This document shows, one piece after another, positions 17,598 to 26,442 of a stretch of DNA of 64,000 nucleotides. Location of the stretch: contig NZ_CP037952.1 in the NCBI RefSeq assembly GCF_004358345.1, positions 1,922,001 through 1,986,000 of the forward strand. The letters run 5' to 3'. Numbering within the stretch: position 1 is the stretch's first letter; every line of letters begins with the position of its first letter. This stretch comes from Parashewanella spongiae. Its GTDB lineage: Bacteria > Pseudomonadota > Gammaproteobacteria > Enterobacterales > Shewanellaceae. Under the pieces are notes generated by a model that had not been told where the DNA came from, ran no database searches, and saw only the letters and a program-made list of their open reading frames with translations. Made by a program: the position numbers and the translations under genes.

Positions 17598-18686
17598 TTA
17601 AGCTACATATTTTTCATCTTTCTCAGTATCGTTTTCATTATCTGGGTTTAACATCACATCCCCAGCAGGTTCGCAGTTCCTAACATCACCCGACCAGCGA
17701 GATGGATGCTCAGCTTTTGCAGACTTCAATACTTCTTTTCGCTTCATTAATACCAAATTGTCTCTCTCTTCATGCCTCTCTTGAGGGGTGACGTAATTGA
17801 TCTTGCTGTGTTTATGTTCTTTGTTGTACCACTGTACAAAGCTTTCAACCCAATCTTGAGCCTCTTCTAAGCTTGCGAAACCTTTCGCCTGCCAGTCTGG
17901 GCGGTACTTTAATGTTCTGAATAATGCTTCAGAGTAAGGATTATCATTACTCACACTTGGGCGACTCAATGATGGTGTAACGCCTAATTCTTCTAGCTTT
18001 GCTTTCATAGTAAAAGACTTCATTGGCGCACCATTATCTGAGTGCAAAATCAGTGGTGTATTAAAGCATTGCTCTCGTAACATCGTCCTCTGTATAAGCT
18101 CTGCGGCCTTAATTCCACACTCTTGTTCATGGACTTCATAACCAACTATTTTTCGGCTGTAAATATCTTCAAACATATACAGATAATAGAACTTACCTTT
18201 GATGATCGACGCACAATAAGTGATGTCCCATGACCAAATCTGATTCGGCTTTGATGCCTTGTAGCTCTTTGGTTTGCTTCTCTTTTTCACTTCTTTTTCT
18301 CGGCCTCGACGATTAAGTTGGTTATGTTGCTTTAGCACTCGATAGAAGCTCGACTCTGACGCAATATAAATCCCTTTATCCAACAAAGACGGAACAATTT
18401 GTGACGGTGGCAAACTGGCATATTCATTTTGATTACAGGTATCTAAAATCAGCTGACGTTCCTGCTCAGACAACTTGCTTTGAGGCTCGGGGCGAACCGA
18501 GTCAGGGCGTAAATCTTTTTGAACTTGACCATCTTTATACCAACGGCGATAGGTTCTTTTGCTCAACGGAACTTCCTTACAAGCAGGTTCTAGTCTCGCA
18601 CCTGCACGGCACGCTTCTTGGATTAATTCGATAAGTTGCTGCCTTAGATTCAGTGGCGTTAATTCTCCTCGTTTTCGTCCTCCCAT
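17598..18686 (-). CDS. IS3-family transposase OrfB
   Basis: The catalytic DDE half of the transposase. The rve-type integrase core shows the acidic triad: WSWDITY (D), LHSDNGAP (D) and the YSEALFRTLKY segment (E), followed by the YNKEHKHSKINYVTPQER tail typical of IS3 OrfB. The N-terminal about 120 residues form the HTH_21-type region. It overlaps orfA and is expected to be made mainly as an OrfAB fusion: the frame -1 of orfA at A6G enters this frame 12 bases before its own ATG region (KKAQPLMGGRKRG). 362 residues, no disruption seen. Confidence 0.9.
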   Translation of the reverse strand: MGGRKRGELTPLNLRQQLIELIQEACRAGARLEPACKEVPLSKRTYRRWYKDGQVQKDLRPDSVRPEPQSKLSEQERQLILDTCNQNEYASLPPSQIVPSLLDKGIYIASESSFYRVLKQHNQLNRRGREKEVKKRSKPKSYKASKPNQIWSWDITYCASIIKGKFYYLYMFEDIYSRKIVGYEVHEQECGIKAAELIQRTMLREQCFNTPLILHSDNGAPMKSFTMKAKLEELGVTPSLSRPSVSNDNPYSEALFRTLKYRPDWQAKGFASLEEAQDWVESFVQWYNKEHKHSKINYVTPQERHEERDNLVLMKRKEVLKSAKAEHPSRWSGDVRNCEPAGDVMLNPDNENDTEKDEKYVA

Positions 18687-19159
18687 AAGAGGTTGAGCTT
18701 TTTTCTTAGCACCAACAAAGCCGTTGTTTCTGCTAAGGCTTTTTCCTTTCGTCTTAGATCTAATTTCAGTGATTTAATCTCAGATTTGTCGAGTTTAGCC
18801 TGTTTTTTTGCTTCTACTTTTTGCGCTGTGCTTGACTGAAAACCACTGAGGCAATCTTGTTTCCATTGCTTGACTTGCTCTTTAAATATTCCTTTCTCAC
18901 GACAATACTGATTTAACTGAGATTCAGTCATTATTGCGGTTTCAATGACAACAGCTAGCTTTGCTTCGGCTGACCAATTGTCTGTATTTAAGGTTTTCCC
19001 TGACACTGGATGTCCTGCTTCTTTTGCTTTATCTCGCCAATAATACAGGGTATGTACAGAAATGCCTTCTTCTCTTGAAATCGCAGCGATTGTCATATTG
19101 TGTGGAGGAAGCATTTTACTCAGTACAGCTTCTTTACGTTCAATTGAATAATGTGTCAT
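18659..19159 (-). CDS. IS3-family transposase OrfA
   Basis: 166 residues with an N-terminal helix-turn-helix (ISREEGISVHTLYYWRDKA) that binds the element ends, and a C-terminal Lys/Glu-rich coiled coil (about 120-155) for oligomerisation. Near its end the coding strand reads AAGAAAAAAGCTC (plus-strand T run 18699-18704), a classic A6G slippery site for the programmed -1 frameshift to OrfB. Longer than many OrfA proteins because it carries a second HTH-like segment (LNQYCREKGIFKEQVKQWK). Confidence 0.88.
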   Translation of the reverse strand: MTHYSIERKEAVLSKMLPPHNMTIAAISREEGISVHTLYYWRDKAKEAGHPVSGKTLNTDNWSAEAKLAVVIETAIMTESQLNQYCREKGIFKEQVKQWKQDCLSGFQSSTAQKVEAKKQAKLDKSEIKSLKLDLRRKEKALAETTALLVLRKKLNLLWEDENEEN

Positions 19160-19232
19160 TTAGGTGTCTAACTTCCGCTCCCTAAACAGTTTAAATTGAT
19201 TAAATTTTAGGAGTGACAACAAGTCTGACACA

Positions 19233-20046
19233 GGGGGATGTAACCGAAGTTGCAACACCGTAGAGTGCTGAAACTGGGCACTAGAAAATCTTAAGAAACT
19301 TATGGTCAGGTACTTATATGGGTATAAATTTGAGTGGTTGATATATCAGCATGCCTTCGGCCTTGAGGAAAGATTAGCAGGGGTTAAGTATATTCTTCGC
19401 ACCGATATGTTGATCGAGTTATAACTTCGAGGAATACCGTATAGCAAATTTTTGCTTTCATTTGTCCTGCAAGCTCGTCAAAGTTTGCAGGACATCGCTA
19501 AAAGATAACAGGTGGATGTATGAAGGTATTGGTTGAAAGCCTTATGGAATAGTAGTACAAGCGGTTGTGCGAAAGTAATAAAAAGTGACGGAGGAGTGAA
19601 AGCTGTTGTACGGGAACAATCTCAAATAAAGAAGTTAAATGAGATAGACAAGGACGATGCTATCACTCTTATTTACATAACGATTCAAGCAGGTGGCTGC
19701 TGAATTGTGTTATTTAATTCTGTCTTCTCAGGTCGTCCATATAAGGGTTTGAAAACGTAGGATGTAACTTTCATGCCAATCTTACGGCTGATACTAACAC
19801 TTAATCTTTAGTAATTGATTACACGATTGTAAGACCCGCCTTTTAATTGATGAATAACCAGTAGGAAAAGTTTTTATTTGTAATGCATTAGATAATAATG
19901 AAGCGAAGATCAGTCGACTAAACGTCGAATAATTCAATGTTCAATGTTTAAGTTTGGACTTCACTATTGGTAAAACATTTGTAGTAATAAAAGGTAATAA
20001 AGATATAAAAACTGCACTGATAAATTGAGTTTAAAGAGGTATAACA
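19233..20046. other. Intergenic stretch with structured segment
   Basis: About 810 bp without a credible gene. A perfect stem-loop lies at 19463-19494 (TGTCCTGCAA paired with TTGCAGGACA around a 12-nt loop). The surrounding sequence (GTTGCAACACCGTAGAGTGC, GGTTGAAAGCCTTATGG, AGTGAAAGCTGTTGTACGGG) has the look of structured RNA or of a ribozyme remnant, but no domain V or reverse transcriptase is present. Confidence 0.35.
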
Positions 20047-20283
20047 ATGTTAGGTGAAGATCATTCTTTAATTAAAGATTTCTCTGCTCATAAAGATAAA
20101 ATTATCAAACTGACAGCAAGTGATTCGTCGTTCAAAAAAATGGCGAACGAGTATCATAGGTTGGATAGTGAGATAAGAGAGATTGAACTTCAAGGGGTTC
20201 CCGTTGCAGATGAGCGTTTTAATCAGCTAAAGCATCAACGCTCAGCACTAAAAGATAAACTATACAAATTGATTATTCATTGA
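20047..20283 (+). CDS. YdcH-like (DUF465) small protein
   Basis: A 78-residue, highly charged helical protein of the DUF465/YdcH type, recognised by the HRLDSEIREIE...RFNQLKHQRSALKDKLY pattern: two helices with a short linker. AGAGG precedes the ATG, and a strong hairpin follows the stop, so it is a self-contained transcription unit. Function of the family is unknown. Confidence 0.85.
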   Translation: MLGEDHSLIKDFSAHKDKIIKLTASDSSFKKMANEYHRLDSEIREIELQGVPVADERFNQLKHQRSALKDKLYKLIIH

Positions 20284-20302
20284 TAACAATTTTTAGATAT
20301 AT

Positions 20303-20324
20303 GCCTTAACCGTTCGGTTAAGGC
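20303..20324 (+). terminator. Rho-independent-type hairpin after the YdcH-like gene
   Basis: Perfect 9-bp stem GCCTTAACC / GGTTAAGGC with a 4-nt loop, followed by TTTAAG. The U tract is short, so termination may be partial. Confidence 0.6.
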
Positions 20325-20334
20325 TTTAAGCATA

Positions 20335-20428
20335 AGGGATCTAGCGATTTAGAGAGTACTAATCTTTGTCATGCCAGCGAAGGCTGGTATCTAGTGACTT
20401 TAATAGAGAAAAGCAAAGGTACTAGAAA
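20335..20428 (+). repeat. REP-like family A, left half
   Basis: Left half of the repeat from AAGGGATCTAGCGATTTAG through the GCCAGCgaagGCTGG hairpin to AAAGGTACTAGA, where the IS110-type element begins. Confidence 0.75.
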
Positions 20429-20484
20429 CTATGAAGGACAGTAACTCAACTACCCTTTAGTTACCACAACACAAGGGGAATATT

Positions 20485-21618
20485 ATGAGCACCGTCCTTC
20501 AAGTAAAAGATAACGCAAAATTTGTTAATTTGTACATTGCTTTTGAACTTAGCAGTAAAACTTGGAAGCTTGGCTTTTCAAATGGTGAAAAAAAGAGAGT
20601 CAAAACGATTGATTCCCGAGACTGGAAAGCCCTACATCATGAAATAGCCTTAGCAAAAGAAAAGCTATTCTGCGTTGAAAACTGCAAAGTCATTAGCTGT
20701 TACGAAGCAGGTAGAGACGGATTCTGGATACACAGAGCGTTAATTAAAGACGGCATCGAAAATCATGTGATTGACTCAGCCAGTATTGAAGTCAGCCGAA
20801 AACAGAAGAAAGTCAAAACCGATAGAGTTGATGTGATTGCTTTGCTCCGTTTACTGATGCGTTATCACTCTGGAGAGCAAGAAGCTTTAAATATCATCAA
20901 TGTTCCAAATGTAGAAGCTGAAGATAAGCGACGAATTAACCGAGAGCGAGAACGATTAGTAAAAGAGCGTGGCAGTCACAGCGCACGAATTAAGTCACTT
21001 CTGTGTTTGCATGGTATCAGCGTGGAAAATATCTCTAAACTAAAGGGGAAAGTTAATCAACTTAAGACGGCGGTTCTCAATAAGCCTTTACCGACAGATT
21101 TAGTGACGGAAATAGAGCGAGAACTTGATAGGCATGAAATTGTCGACAAGCAAATTAAAGCAATTGAGAAATTACAAAAACAACGTGTTCTTGATGACTG
21201 TGATGACGCATCGCAAAAAATTAATCAGCTCATGCAGCTTAAAGGCGTAGGCTGGCAATCGAGCTGGGTATTAGTAACAGAGTTTTTCCATTGGCGAGAA
21301 TTTAAAAACGCTAAACAAGTGGGAGCTTGTGCAGGAATGACACCAACGCCTTACGATAGTGGTGACAGTCAAAGAGAGCAAGGCATTTGCAAGTCAGGTA
21401 ATCGACGAATACGAAAGATTATGGTTGAACTCAGTTGGTTTTGGTTACGGTATCAACCCAAATCAGAATTGAGTTTATGGTTCGAACAGCGTTTCGCTCA
21501 TGGCAGTAAACGAATGAGACGCATCGGCATTGTTGCTATGGCACGTAAACTTCTTATCAAACTGTGGAAGTATTTAGAGCATGGAGAAGTGCCATCAGGT
21601 GCAACGATGTCACTTTAA
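20485..21618 (+). CDS. IS110-family transposase
   Basis: A 377-residue DEDD/serine-type recombinase of the IS110 family, which moves without target duplication and is guided by a bridge RNA. The N-terminal RuvC-like DEDD domain includes YIAFELSSKTWKLG, CYEAGRDGFW and KTDRVDVIALLRLL. The C-terminal Tnp_20 domain includes LMQLKGVGWQSSWV and QVGACAGMTPTPYDSGDSQREQGICKSGNRRIR, with Ser in the catalytic region. A GGGG-type ribosome binding site lies 8 bases before ATG. The gene is intact. Confidence 0.93.
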   Translation: MSTVLQVKDNAKFVNLYIAFELSSKTWKLGFSNGEKKRVKTIDSRDWKALHHEIALAKEKLFCVENCKVISCYEAGRDGFWIHRALIKDGIENHVIDSASIEVSRKQKKVKTDRVDVIALLRLLMRYHSGEQEALNIINVPNVEAEDKRRINRERERLVKERGSHSARIKSLLCLHGISVENISKLKGKVNQLKTAVLNKPLPTDLVTEIERELDRHEIVDKQIKAIEKLQKQRVLDDCDDASQKINQLMQLKGVGWQSSWVLVTEFFHWREFKNAKQVGACAGMTPTPYDSGDSQREQGICKSGNRRIRKIMVELSWFWLRYQPKSELSLWFEQRFAHGSKRMRRIGIVAMARKLLIKLWKYLEHGEVPSGATMSL

Positions 21619-21893
21619 TCAAAATAACCAAGTAAAGAGTAAAATGTAGTAAAGCGTTGTTCGATGCTAACTGTACAGCCCCTTGATAAGCAAGGCTAAA
21701 TCGTTTTTCTAGAAGAGTTAGTATCATTATTCAGGTTAGGCGTGATAATGCGCATGCAATTTAAGGTGACTGACTAAAGTCAGAACGGATAGAAGGTGGT
21801 TAGCCATTAAGCTGACACAACAAAACCTGAGCAACACTTTTAACCAGAGAAACTGAATGAAATAAATTAAAAACTGAAGGGCTTGACAAAGAT
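21619..21893 (+). ncRNA. Candidate bridge RNA region of the IS110-type element
   Basis: The non-coding right end between transposase stop and terminal repeat. IS110-family elements encode a bridge RNA in their long non-coding end; in the IS1111 group it is the right end. Placement is inference from this layout; the loops were not folded. Confidence 0.35.
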
Positions 21894-21904
21894 GTCCTCA
21901 TAGA

Positions 21905-22168
21905 AGGGGCTGTTTATCTTTCGTGATTATTTTTGCAGCGATAAATTGGTCGTTTTATACAAGACAGAGCTTGTGCGGTTTGGTATTCCAAATAAGCAAA
22001 CGATAACGCAGTAGAAATGACCAATTTACGCTGTCTTAGATGGTTTTGAGCGTTCACTGTTCTGTGTTGTAACCCGTTTACTTAGATGACTAAGCTTCAC
22101 GGCTTACGCCATGAACAGATAAACGCTCAAATAGCACAAAATTTAATCCTGAAAGATAAACAGCCCCT
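21905..22168 (+). repeat. MITE family D, complete copy
   Basis: 264 bp between AGGGGCTGTTTATCTTTC and its perfect complement GAAAGATAAACAGCCCCT. The open frame of about 66 codons that begins inside it (22086) is incidental. The following bases to 22432 are AT-rich with fragments of another repeat (GGAGCCTTCATATACGCAGA as complement, also at 59730-59750). Confidence 0.8.
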
Positions 22169-22432
22169 AGTATTTATTGGAATAAACGAAGATTGGATTC
22201 TGACTATAGATATACTTGCTGCTATTCATGCCTTGCTATTAGTAAATTTTTCTGCGTATATGAAGGCTCCCAAACAATTTATTTAGGTTAAAGAAAGGTG
22301 ACAGACACATACGATGATTTCGATTAAATTATGTGTCATTCAAAAAATATTAAGGTTTAAAATGTTATATTAAAGTAGCTTTATTTCTGCTCAATGTTAA
22401 AAGAGATTGCACATCTAAATTCGGAGAAATGC

Positions 22433-25400
22433 ATGGCAATATCAGGGGTGAATCAACAGGCTGTAGAATATGAAGCTTGGCCTGATATTGCGCCTAGTGT
22501 CCCACCTAAGCCACATAAACCCCTAACAACGTCAAAAACTGAATGTAGCATTCAAGAGGCGACAGATTCAGAGCCAATAAAGTCTAAAATTCAAGATGAT
22601 GGACATGTCGCTGCATTTCAGCCCCTTGATACAACAGTGGACTTATATGATAAGTGTCATCCTCACGCCTTGGTTGTTGGGGGACAAACTTATGTTGAAC
22701 TATATAAACAAAGAAGGTTTTCACGTTATTACACGCAAGCATTAAGCATCTCTAAAGCGTTTAAAACATTCGTTGATGACATGAATAATCCAGATTCAAG
22801 CTTGAAAGAGAAACCTACAGCTAGCGTTTTAACAAAGCAAATGAGAGCAGTAAGGTTATTAGGTGAGATTCAGGAATTAAAGGTTTTATATGGTCAGTAC
22901 TTGGAGCGATTTTCTGATGAAGTAACATGGCTAAAGGCGATTCGAAAAGCAAACACCAGTACGCCGTCATCCAAAGCGCTCATAAAAATGCATACAAAGG
23001 TTGCACATTGCACAGTTGTGATCTTTGCAAAGCTTTGCACAACAGTAAATTATAAAAAGATATTATCGGAGCTTTTTTGTGAACAACTTTTAGACAGCAA
23101 TAGTGTTATAAAAAAAGCTGATCTACCTGAAAAAACAATCATGAGACAGTCACTAAAAGGTAGTAATTTTTGTCAAAACTTATTGTTTCATTGTGAGATT
23201 TCACAATTATTTTTTCGCCTTTTAGAAGATGATAATAATCATAATTTGTCAAAAGAATTTTTTATTTCTCATATTGAATGTGTCACCAATTTTTCGGCAA
23301 TATTCTGGGATATCGAGGTTGGGGGAGCAGAGATGGCCCTAAAAAAACAGCTTGAACCTTTTACCAGCTCAAGAAAGCAATACGAAGCATTATTTCAAAG
23401 TTTTGAACATTATGTGTTAGGTGACGAGAATTTGCTTGATAATCCCCAACATAAAAAAATTAATATGAGTTGTGATTATTTAATTTTTACAGCCTTATTT
23501 CGAGAACCCATTCATGCCGCTCCATGCTTGAAGTTAATGTATGAACATTTGCCGAGTATGAGCCATCGACAAATCAATTGTTTGCGTAGGGGCCTTATTT
23601 TTCTGTGTAATTCGATTTGCGATACTCATGAAAAATTTGAAAAAAGCACTTTGCCATGGAAGTTTCATTTACATGCTTTATCCAGTTTATTAATTCGTGA
23701 TGAGTTAAAGTTGGGCAATAGTAAGGAAGGTAATCATCAAGAGTTCTCAAAAACGGTTAAGAGGTTTGAACAAGCTATTGCTCCGGCAACCATAGAAAGT
23801 TGCCCTAATTTTCCTCATTTGCCCGTAATGAGTACCGAGAAATATCAACTCCCACCATCTTTTTCAATTGAATTTAAATCCTTGAGCATCAGTGATTGTA
23901 TTCCTCATTTTAAGTCACAGGCTTACAAGGGGTATTTTGGTACTATTTTTGACTGGTTTATAAAGGAAGTGTCAAAAGAAGAGGTAGATTACGGACGATT
24001 GAATGTCTATTTATCGCTTAAGAACACAGCTTTTAATGGGCATCAAACTGAGCTACAAAGTTACAGTGAAGCAGCACGTTGTTATATAGAACAAATATTT
24101 GGGGAATATCAGAATATAAATAAGTTGAAATATGGAAGTAATGATGATTTAGCTAAAAAAAAAGTAACAGCTTCAAAAGCTTGGCTTAATAAAGTTGATG
24201 AGCTTATGGAGAACTATGAAAGTTATTTATTGAAAATATCAGGGCAACGAATGCTACGAATTGCTGATGAACATAAAATACAAGGCAAAGCTCGAAATAA
24301 AATTTTCAATAGATGTAAACAGTCATTTGATAAACATGCCACCCTTTCTGAACTTGGATTTTTGCGAGATATTTATCAACTAAAAATGAGTTTTTCCGAG
24401 ACTCAAGAAATGTTTATTTTGGAGTTATTAATTAAAGCGAAAACCACTCAGCAAATACAACAATTCGACAACAAAATGAGTGAGTTTTACACAAGGAAAC
24501 AAAAGTTATTTTATCGAGCATGTGGGTTTCGTTTTATCTCAATTACTAAGTGTCAAAAAAAATCAGACACGGCTTTTTTAAGTAAAACTATGCTGGAACT
24601 AGGGAGAGATTTATGCCTACTCTATTCAGGCTTTTATGAAGCATTAGAGCGCATAACTTGCTTGAAACTCCATGGTGATGTAGTCGCTGTAAAAGTAAAA
24701 TTGGCATTAGAGGGGATCGTCAACGATCCTACTTTGATAGATTTCACAGTTAAGACTTTGGATTGCATGCATAAATCTTTTCAACTATCCGCACCATTGT
24801 TACAGCAAATTTATATATTGGAAATACTTTATAGGCCAACGACTTTAATTGAGAGCTTAAAACAATTGGATCAATTAGATTTTAAAGCTTGTGGAATCCC
24901 CAGAGAATTTTCATTATTGAGTGTCTTAAGGCGCATCGTGGTGCTAACGGTTGAACAATGTGCTAGCTCAAAGCTTCCTGCTTCAGTGGTTGATATTAAT
25001 CGACAGGAAGACTTTTTTAAAATTGTGTTTCACAGTTTGCAATGTGGCTGGTTGTCAAATGTGTATTTGCAAGCTGTCAAAACGGTCAGTGATAAAGAAT
25101 TGGATTTTGCTCGTTATGACCTTTTTGCCGTTTTTGAATCGAATAAAGAAAAGGTTAGATCGATAAGTCAGGAATATTTACACATTCAGACTCAAAAAAA
25201 GCAGCAAAAGGATAGTGAAATGAGTGCATTGTCTAATATTCCAAAAGCCATGAAAATTAAGCCAGTTAAACAGCATTTTACTCCAGCTACGAGAGATCTT
25301 ACTGTTGAGGAACGTCATAGTCCAATACCTCCAGAAAGATCAAAAGAAGATCAATTACTTGAGCCTATAGAGAAATTCTCCTTGGAAAACCCGAAACAAG

Positions 25401-26023
25401 CGATACAAAAATTTTTAGAATTGATTGCAAAAAACACTCATGATTTGCAATTGTGTATACGCGGTCGAGTAGGCATTGTTGAAGCTGCTATTTATATGAT
25501 CCCAAAAGAATTAAAACAATTAACAACATATCAAAAAAAGTTAGAGACATTTTGCAATATGCTTATTAAAGCAAATGAGAAACATCCATTTAAACCCGAT
25601 GATCTTCAACTATTTAGCCATATTAAAGAGGGGTGTTTAGTAATGGTGTCAGAATTACCTGAAAAATTCTTTAAGGATTTGTCAGAAATACAAATTCAGC
25701 TAATGGGTGCTGCAGATATAGCCATAAAAGATGATGAAGCATACACTTCAGCTTATATAACAATGGATAGAGTGGGAAAAGCAAAAATGGAAATTCAAGC
25801 ATTTCTACATTTTTGTGAAACCGCACAAACAGCCATTTCATTGAGAAAGAAAAATACTCAATTACGCACACCAATTATAAAACAAGGAGATAGATTTGGA
25901 CGAGACTGGATTCCGAAAAGTGAAAGAGAGAAATCGGCTCAGATTTTTTTATCTGCTGAGGAAAACGTAACCCGACTAAAGCATCAATTATCGGAAATAA
26001 GTGTATTACTCTCTTTTTCATAA
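22433..26023 (+). CDS. Large protein of unknown function
   Basis: About 1196 residues, no family recognised. The frame opens upstream at 22394, but the ATG at 22433 has GGAG six bases before it and gives an N terminus MAISGVNQQ like that of other lineage-specific genes here, so I prefer it. Residues about 15-35 are Pro-rich (PSVPPKPHKP). The rest is predominantly helical in appearance, Lys/Glu/Leu-rich, with no signal peptide and no transmembrane segment. A Pro-poor, charged linker lies at about residue 920-985, followed by a final helical region. AT-rich composition and the flanking repeats suggest acquired DNA. A secreted effector or a helical-repeat scaffold are possible, but neither is shown. 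Confidence 0.7.
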   Translation: MAISGVNQQAVEYEAWPDIAPSVPPKPHKPLTTSKTECSIQEATDSEPIKSKIQDDGHVAAFQPLDTTVDLYDKCHPHALVVGGQTYVELYKQRRFSRYYTQALSISKAFKTFVDDMNNPDSSLKEKPTASVLTKQMRAVRLLGEIQELKVLYGQYLERFSDEVTWLKAIRKANTSTPSSKALIKMHTKVAHCTVVIFAKLCTTVNYKKILSELFCEQLLDSNSVIKKADLPEKTIMRQSLKGSNFCQNLLFHCEISQLFFRLLEDDNNHNLSKEFFISHIECVTNFSAIFWDIEVGGAEMALKKQLEPFTSSRKQYEALFQSFEHYVLGDENLLDNPQHKKINMSCDYLIFTALFREPIHAAPCLKLMYEHLPSMSHRQINCLRRGLIFLCNSICDTHEKFEKSTLPWKFHLHALSSLLIRDELKLGNSKEGNHQEFSKTVKRFEQAIAPATIESCPNFPHLPVMSTEKYQLPPSFSIEFKSLSISDCIPHFKSQAYKGYFGTIFDWFIKEVSKEEVDYGRLNVYLSLKNTAFNGHQTELQSYSEAARCYIEQIFGEYQNINKLKYGSNDDLAKKKVTASKAWLNKVDELMENYESYLLKISGQRMLRIADEHKIQGKARNKIFNRCKQSFDKHATLSELGFLRDIYQLKMSFSETQEMFILELLIKAKTTQQIQQFDNKMSEFYTRKQKLFYRACGFRFISITKCQKKSDTAFLSKTMLELGRDLCLLYSGFYEALERITCLKLHGDVVAVKVKLALEGIVNDPTLIDFTVKTLDCMHKSFQLSAPLLQQIYILEILYRPTTLIESLKQLDQLDFKACGIPREFSLLSVLRRIVVLTVEQCASSKLPASVVDINRQEDFFKIVFHSLQCGWLSNVYLQAVKTVSDKELDFARYDLFAVFESNKEKVRSISQEYLHIQTQKKQQKDSEMSALSNIPKAMKIKPVKQHFTPATRDLTVEERHSPIPPERSKEDQLLEPIEKFSLENPKQAIQKFLELIAKNTHDLQLCIRGRVGIVEAAIYMIPKELKQLTTYQKKLETFCNMLIKANEKHPFKPDDLQLFSHIKEGCLVMVSELPEKFFKDLSEIQIQLMGAADIAIKDDEAYTSAYITMDRVGKAKMEIQAFLHFCETAQTAISLRKKNTQLRTPIIKQGDRFGRDWIPKSEREKSAQIFLSAEENVTRLKHQLSEISVLLSFS

Positions 26024-26032
26024 AACCTTAAA

Positions 26033-26122
26033 CTTAGGGATTTAGCAATTTAGAAAGTACCAATCTTTGTCATACCAGCGAAGGCTGGTATCCAGTGATT
26101 TTATAGAAAAAACAAAGGCATT
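26033..26122 (+). repeat. REP-like family A, left half
   Basis: From TTAGGGATTTAGCAATTTAG through the ATACCAGCgaagGCTGGTAT hairpin to CAAAGGCATTAG, where it runs directly into a family D end. Confidence 0.75.
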
Positions 26123-26277
26123 AGGGGCTGTTTATCTTCCAGGATTAAATTTCGTGCTATTTGAGCGTTTATCTGTTCAAGGCGTAAGCAGTGAAGCTTA
26201 GTCATCTAAGTAAACGGGTTACAACACAGAACAGTGAACGCTCAAAAGCATCTAAGACAGCGTAAATTGGTCATTTC
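26121..26277 (+). repeat. MITE family D, left part
   Basis: Starts TAGGGGCTGTTTATCTTCC and follows the family D consensus in rearranged order to GCGTAAATTGGTCATTTCTA, then continues into family C sequence. It shows the A/D junction without the IS110-type element. Confidence 0.65.
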
Positions 26278-26428
26278 TACTTGCAAAATTTATAACGCAG
26301 ATAGCATCCATTTTAGCAAGCTTGTGAGCGTAGAGCATTTCACTCATTGGGTGAAAACCATGATAATAAAATCATCTTATTGCTCAAACAGTTACTCATA
26401 TACTCAGCGTTCAACTGATGTTTTTAGG
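26278..26428 (+). repeat. MITE family C, right part
   Basis: About 150 bp from ACTTGCAAAATTTATAACGC to the end GATGTTTTTAGG. It is followed by AACCGATTTATTTAGGAT, also present at about 27518-27537. Confidence 0.7.
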
Positions 26429-26442
26429 TTCAACCGATTTAT

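Larger units (their letters stand above)
17562..19232 (-). mobile_element. IS3-family insertion sequence
   Basis: About 1.67 kb that holds orfA and orfB on the minus strand. Imperfect inverted ends share GTTGTCACTC followed by AAATTTAA: left around 17571-17600, right around 19200-19220 as complement, with TG at the left tip and CA at the right tip. The exact tips are approximate and no clear target duplication was seen. Confidence 0.75.
20429..21903 (+). mobile_element. IS110-family (IS1111-like) insertion sequence
   Basis: About 1475 bp. Short subterminal inverted repeats are visible: CTATGAAGGACA at 20429-20440 and TGTCCTCATAG at 21893-21903. Only about 55 bp lie before the transposase gene but about 285 bp after it, the layout of the IS1111 group. 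It interrupts a junction between a family A repeat and a family D MITE. Confidence 0.75.

Noticed and set aside
22086-22286. 66-codon open frame
   Set aside because: It begins inside the family D MITE and runs over its terminal repeat; other copies of the same MITE break the frame.
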